DNA of 64,000 nucleotides. Source: Diploscapter coronatus (lineage: Eukaryota; Nematoda; Chromadorea; Rhabditida; Rhabditidae). The notes under the pieces were generated by a model. The model worked only from the letters and a program-made list of their open reading frames with translations. It did no database searches and had not been told where the DNA came from. Shown here one piece after another: positions 61,288 through 64,000 of this stretch. The DNA lies in contig OZ038422.1 in the NCBI GenBank assembly GCA_964036155.1, forward strand, positions 52,909,201 to 52,973,200, written 5' to 3'. A program made the translations under genes and the position numbers. The stretch's first letter is position 1; each line of letters opens with the position of its first letter.

Positions 61288-61982
61288 CCCAAATTCTGGA
61301 AATTAAAAAAAAAATTACTTAGAAAAAGGCAAATTTTATCAACAAGTTTCGGAAAATTACAATTTATCACAAAGTTAGAAATAAATCAGGAGTCAGGAGA
61401 TAGAATGCGAAGAAATGAAACCCGAGAAAGCGAGAAAGGTTGAAGGATTTCGACAAGATAAGGATCAAGAAATGGATATCGATCTGATCAAGCGGCCACT
61501 GACTGTACCAACTTTCAAACGACTAAACTAACGTAGAGAGAAAGACCCAATAATTATCTGATAATTACAGACAATTAACTCACATTAATTAGTTCGATAA
61601 TTAGCGAAAAGAAAACTTATTTTCGAGTTGACCTAAAATCTTCCAAAGTTTCTCGAGAAATCGTGGAGATTTCCTGGGTTTTCGGTACAAAATTTGTAAA
61701 GCAGTGCCAGCTCAACCCTCTGACATAATTAACGAGAGTAATTAACGATAATTATCGCTAATTAAGGGCAATTAACTCGAAAAATAAAACGGGAGGAGTG
61801 CAAATTTTAAAATCACGCGAAAAGTCCGTAAAGCCAGAGCAATGCATGTCAAAAATTTGCGCACTGCGTACTTTTTTAATTCATAGGCAAATTTCTATTT
61901 GATGCAATTGTCCAATTTTCTTAGCTTCTTAGACTAATTTTCGGTGTTTCAGGGTGGCTCTACTGGATATGGTATCGAGATA
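61288..61982. promoter_or_regulatory. Shared upstream region of two divergent genes
   Basis: Only 695 bases separate the ATG of nol-56 (minus) from the ATG of the unrecognised gene (plus), so their promoters must lie here. A cluster of ATAATTA and TTAATTA words runs from about 61550 to 61790 (for example AATTATCTGATAATTACAGACAATTA). I see no TATA box. Coordinate expression of the two genes is possible but not shown. Confidence 0.5.
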
Positions 61983-63856
61983 ATGTGGAGATTGAATCTC
62001 TTCAAATCTGGGTACGGTAAAATTCAGTAAAAAATTCTTGAAAGTTAGGCATTCACCGACGTTTCTTTTTTATTTTAGAAGTTCGCTGCCGGGTTTAACA
62101 AGAAGCGGTCTCCCGACGGCCCGTCTGAAGCTGTCGACGAGCGCCAAATCGCAGGCGGAATTCGAACAACTCCAATCCGATGAGTCTTTCATGTAAGATT
62201 TGAACTAGACTAAAAAAGACGTACCCGCGGGGAGGAGCGGCTATGGATCGAAAGCCTAAAAGATAATATTGCAGTGTAGGTGAAAAATTCGGAATATGTT
62301 GCGAGGCGAGTGCAGGTTCAAAAATTAGCAATTTTCAGAAGTCTGATTTAGACCTTTCTTCTCCCGATTTTTCTTCTAGTTTTTCCAAAAATTTGGACAA
62401 GTTTTTGCTCGTTGCTAGAATTTTCTCTTCAAAATCTCTAGCTTTTCTAAAAAATATTCTCCTTCAAAGTGTTGAATTTAGAAATTGAAAAGCAGGGCTG
62501 ATCGTCGACTTGCAAATTTTGAAAATCTTCAAACCAGGGGCGAGACGAAATTCTTGTGTCCAGTTCCGAAAAATTTTGGGAGCCAATTCTGATTCCGGCT
62601 CTGATATTTTAAATACCAATTCCGTCTCACCCCTGCTTCAGACTACACTTTCATTTCTATTTCTCGTTCTTCTGAATACCAAAATATTCCAAAGTATCGA
62701 TCTCGTCTTTCAGAATCCACGATTGGCTTGAACGCTTCGGTCCGGAAGTGAACAAGTCGCTGAAGACTCTGCACCCGGACAGACCCGTCGTGGAAATCAT
62801 CTCGTTCGACGATTTCGGCGGCCTTTTCCTGCGAAATGTCCATCCTTCCACTTTCAGTTCGCCGGAAGAAATCGTCGAGGCCTTTCAGAGGTTGGATATG
62901 AGAATGAATGAGTTGGGGAAAACAGGACTTGTTCACTCCCTGAGGATATACCAACGATAACTTTATTTTTGAAGAGTGACGAGTCAAAATTGATTTAGAA
63001 GGAAAACACTCCAATCAGTATCGGAGTTGAAATTTCAAGAATGTTGAAGACTCGACTTTTTCCATCCATATATGCCATATATGAATTCCTCATAGTCACT
63101 TACAAATACAATTCTTATGCTTTTGCTATCCGTAAATTTTCAGAGTGGAATCGATCTCACCTCCCGAATTTCGGGATTCACTCGTGGTGCCTGATCGAAT
63201 AGACACATCCGAATTGGGAAATGGCTCGGATGAGATGGAGATCGAAGCAGAGCAGCTGAGAGAGGAGGCCGACATTCCTGACATCGCCTTGCAATTCATG
63301 CAGGAGAGTGACGAGTGAGTTTTTTTTTTTTTTAGTTTTTTAGTCGGAAATTATTTCTTAAAGCTCTTTATTATATCATTGTATAGTTGATTTTTCGAGA
63401 AAATCGATACCAAATTGAGCTAAAAATCGAGGGAAAATTCGATTTTTCAGTTCCGACCTCGCCCTCGCCTCTATGTGCTCCTCTCAGCCAGGCCCCTCTA
63501 CATCTGCAGTCTCTTCGTCTTCCACTGCCCCTTCCAAACCCCATCCTCCCTCGACTCGACGCGTTTTGTCCGACAAAATTCGCTCCGTCCGACGTCACCA
63601 CCTCTCCACCAAGACGGCCAATAACTCGGAAAATTTGCCTGTCCTACCCCAGTCCATTCCAGTCAATCTGCAGCTCGGACGAATCTCTAAGTCATTCAAC
63701 ATTCCGCCTTCGATCCTCGAAACAGACCCGCCCATTTTCGTGCCCAGAGATCCCAAACTCGTCGTCTTGCCTGTCAAGACTGAAGCCATTAGGATCAAGG
63801 AAAAGAAAAAGGAACTAGCTTCGGTGGAGGATCTGAAACTGCTCGTCAGTCAAGGG
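61983..63856 (+). CDS. Unrecognised protein, 5' part (runs out of the window)
   Basis: Exons 61983-62011, 62079-62192, 62714-62890, 63144-63314 and 63451-63856 join in phase to 299 residues and end at a GGG|GTGAGA donor, so the gene continues beyond 64000. A TTTCAG at 61952 upstream of the first ATG suggests trans-splicing. It starts MWRLNLFKSG. Residues around 50-105 look folded (IIHDWLERFGPEVNKSLKTL, VVEIISFDDFGGLFLR), followed by an acidic stretch (SDEMEIEAEQLREEADIP), a Ser/Pro-rich segment (SSQPGPSTSAVSSSSTAP), a basic patch (RVLSDKIRSVRRHH) and a Pro-rich region with IFVPRDPKLVVLPVK. This layout suggests a nuclear or chromatin-type protein, but I recognise no named domain and do not assign a function. 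Confidence 0.75.
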
Positions 63857-64000
63857 GTGAGAATTTCATGATTACGCATTACCATTTGATAGGATTTTTC
63901 GTCTTAAAATTAGAAAAAAAAATGAAAACCTGCATTATAAGCTTTCGTTCTAATTATGAGATCTACTTTTTCTCTTATCTTCTAAATCCCATTTTCATTT
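63857..64000 (+). other. Intron at the window edge
   Basis: AT-rich sequence after the GTGAGA donor of the unrecognised gene; no acceptor or exon is visible before the window ends. Confidence 0.6.

Overview
The window looks like nuclear DNA from a rhabditid-type nematode. The genes are cut into many small exons with short, AT-rich introns (often 45-60 bp) and strong TTTCAG-type acceptors. Several start codons lie just after an unpaired acceptor, as expected for spliced-leader trans-splicing. The proteins have clear worm counterparts (SNAP-25/RIC-4, NOP56/NOL-56, CFAP36) plus a serpentine chemoreceptor. All gene models were assembled by eye from splice sites and reading-frame continuity. In each model I checked that the exon lengths add up in phase.

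Layout. 1-5300: no gene recognised; upstream DNA of the SNAP-25 gene, with a purine-rich repeat and a diverged direct duplication. 5301-11201 (+): ric-4 (SNAP-25), with two alternative first exons. 11202-14743: empty AT-rich DNA. 14744-20984 (-): an 18-exon RING / zinc / B-box / coiled-coil / kelch protein. 20985-28100: a transposon-rich block. It holds a 914-bp element with two identical 270-bp inverted arms around a small signal-peptide-like ORF, about 2.3 kb of unexplained DNA ending near a perfect GC-rich palindrome, and a decayed, internally deleted Helitron. 28100-34400: no gene seen. 34401-36674 (+): a seven-exon chemoreceptor. 37479-37801 (-): a 71-residue basic orphan protein with a TATA box. 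37802-44280: mostly empty, with one miRNA-like hairpin. 44365-50989 (+): a calmodulin-like four-EF-hand protein with a 5-kb intron. 51377-51658 (+): a tiny predicted secreted protein. 52329-56001 (+): cfap-36, a ciliary BART-like protein. 56469-61287 (-): nol-56, the box C/D snoRNP core protein, convergent with cfap-36. 61983-63856 (+): the 5' part of an unrecognised gene divergent from nol-56; it runs out of the window.

The genes do not form one pathway. They group loosely into neuronal or sensory functions (SNAP-25, chemoreceptor, ciliary CFAP36, EF-hand protein) and housekeeping (NOP56). Introns and spacers carry several unrelated short inverted-repeat elements resembling MITEs. The items I judge most worth following are the long-arm inverted-repeat element with its small ORF, the RING/B-box/kelch architecture, the Helitron remnant, the possible secreted peptide gene and the miRNA-like hairpin.
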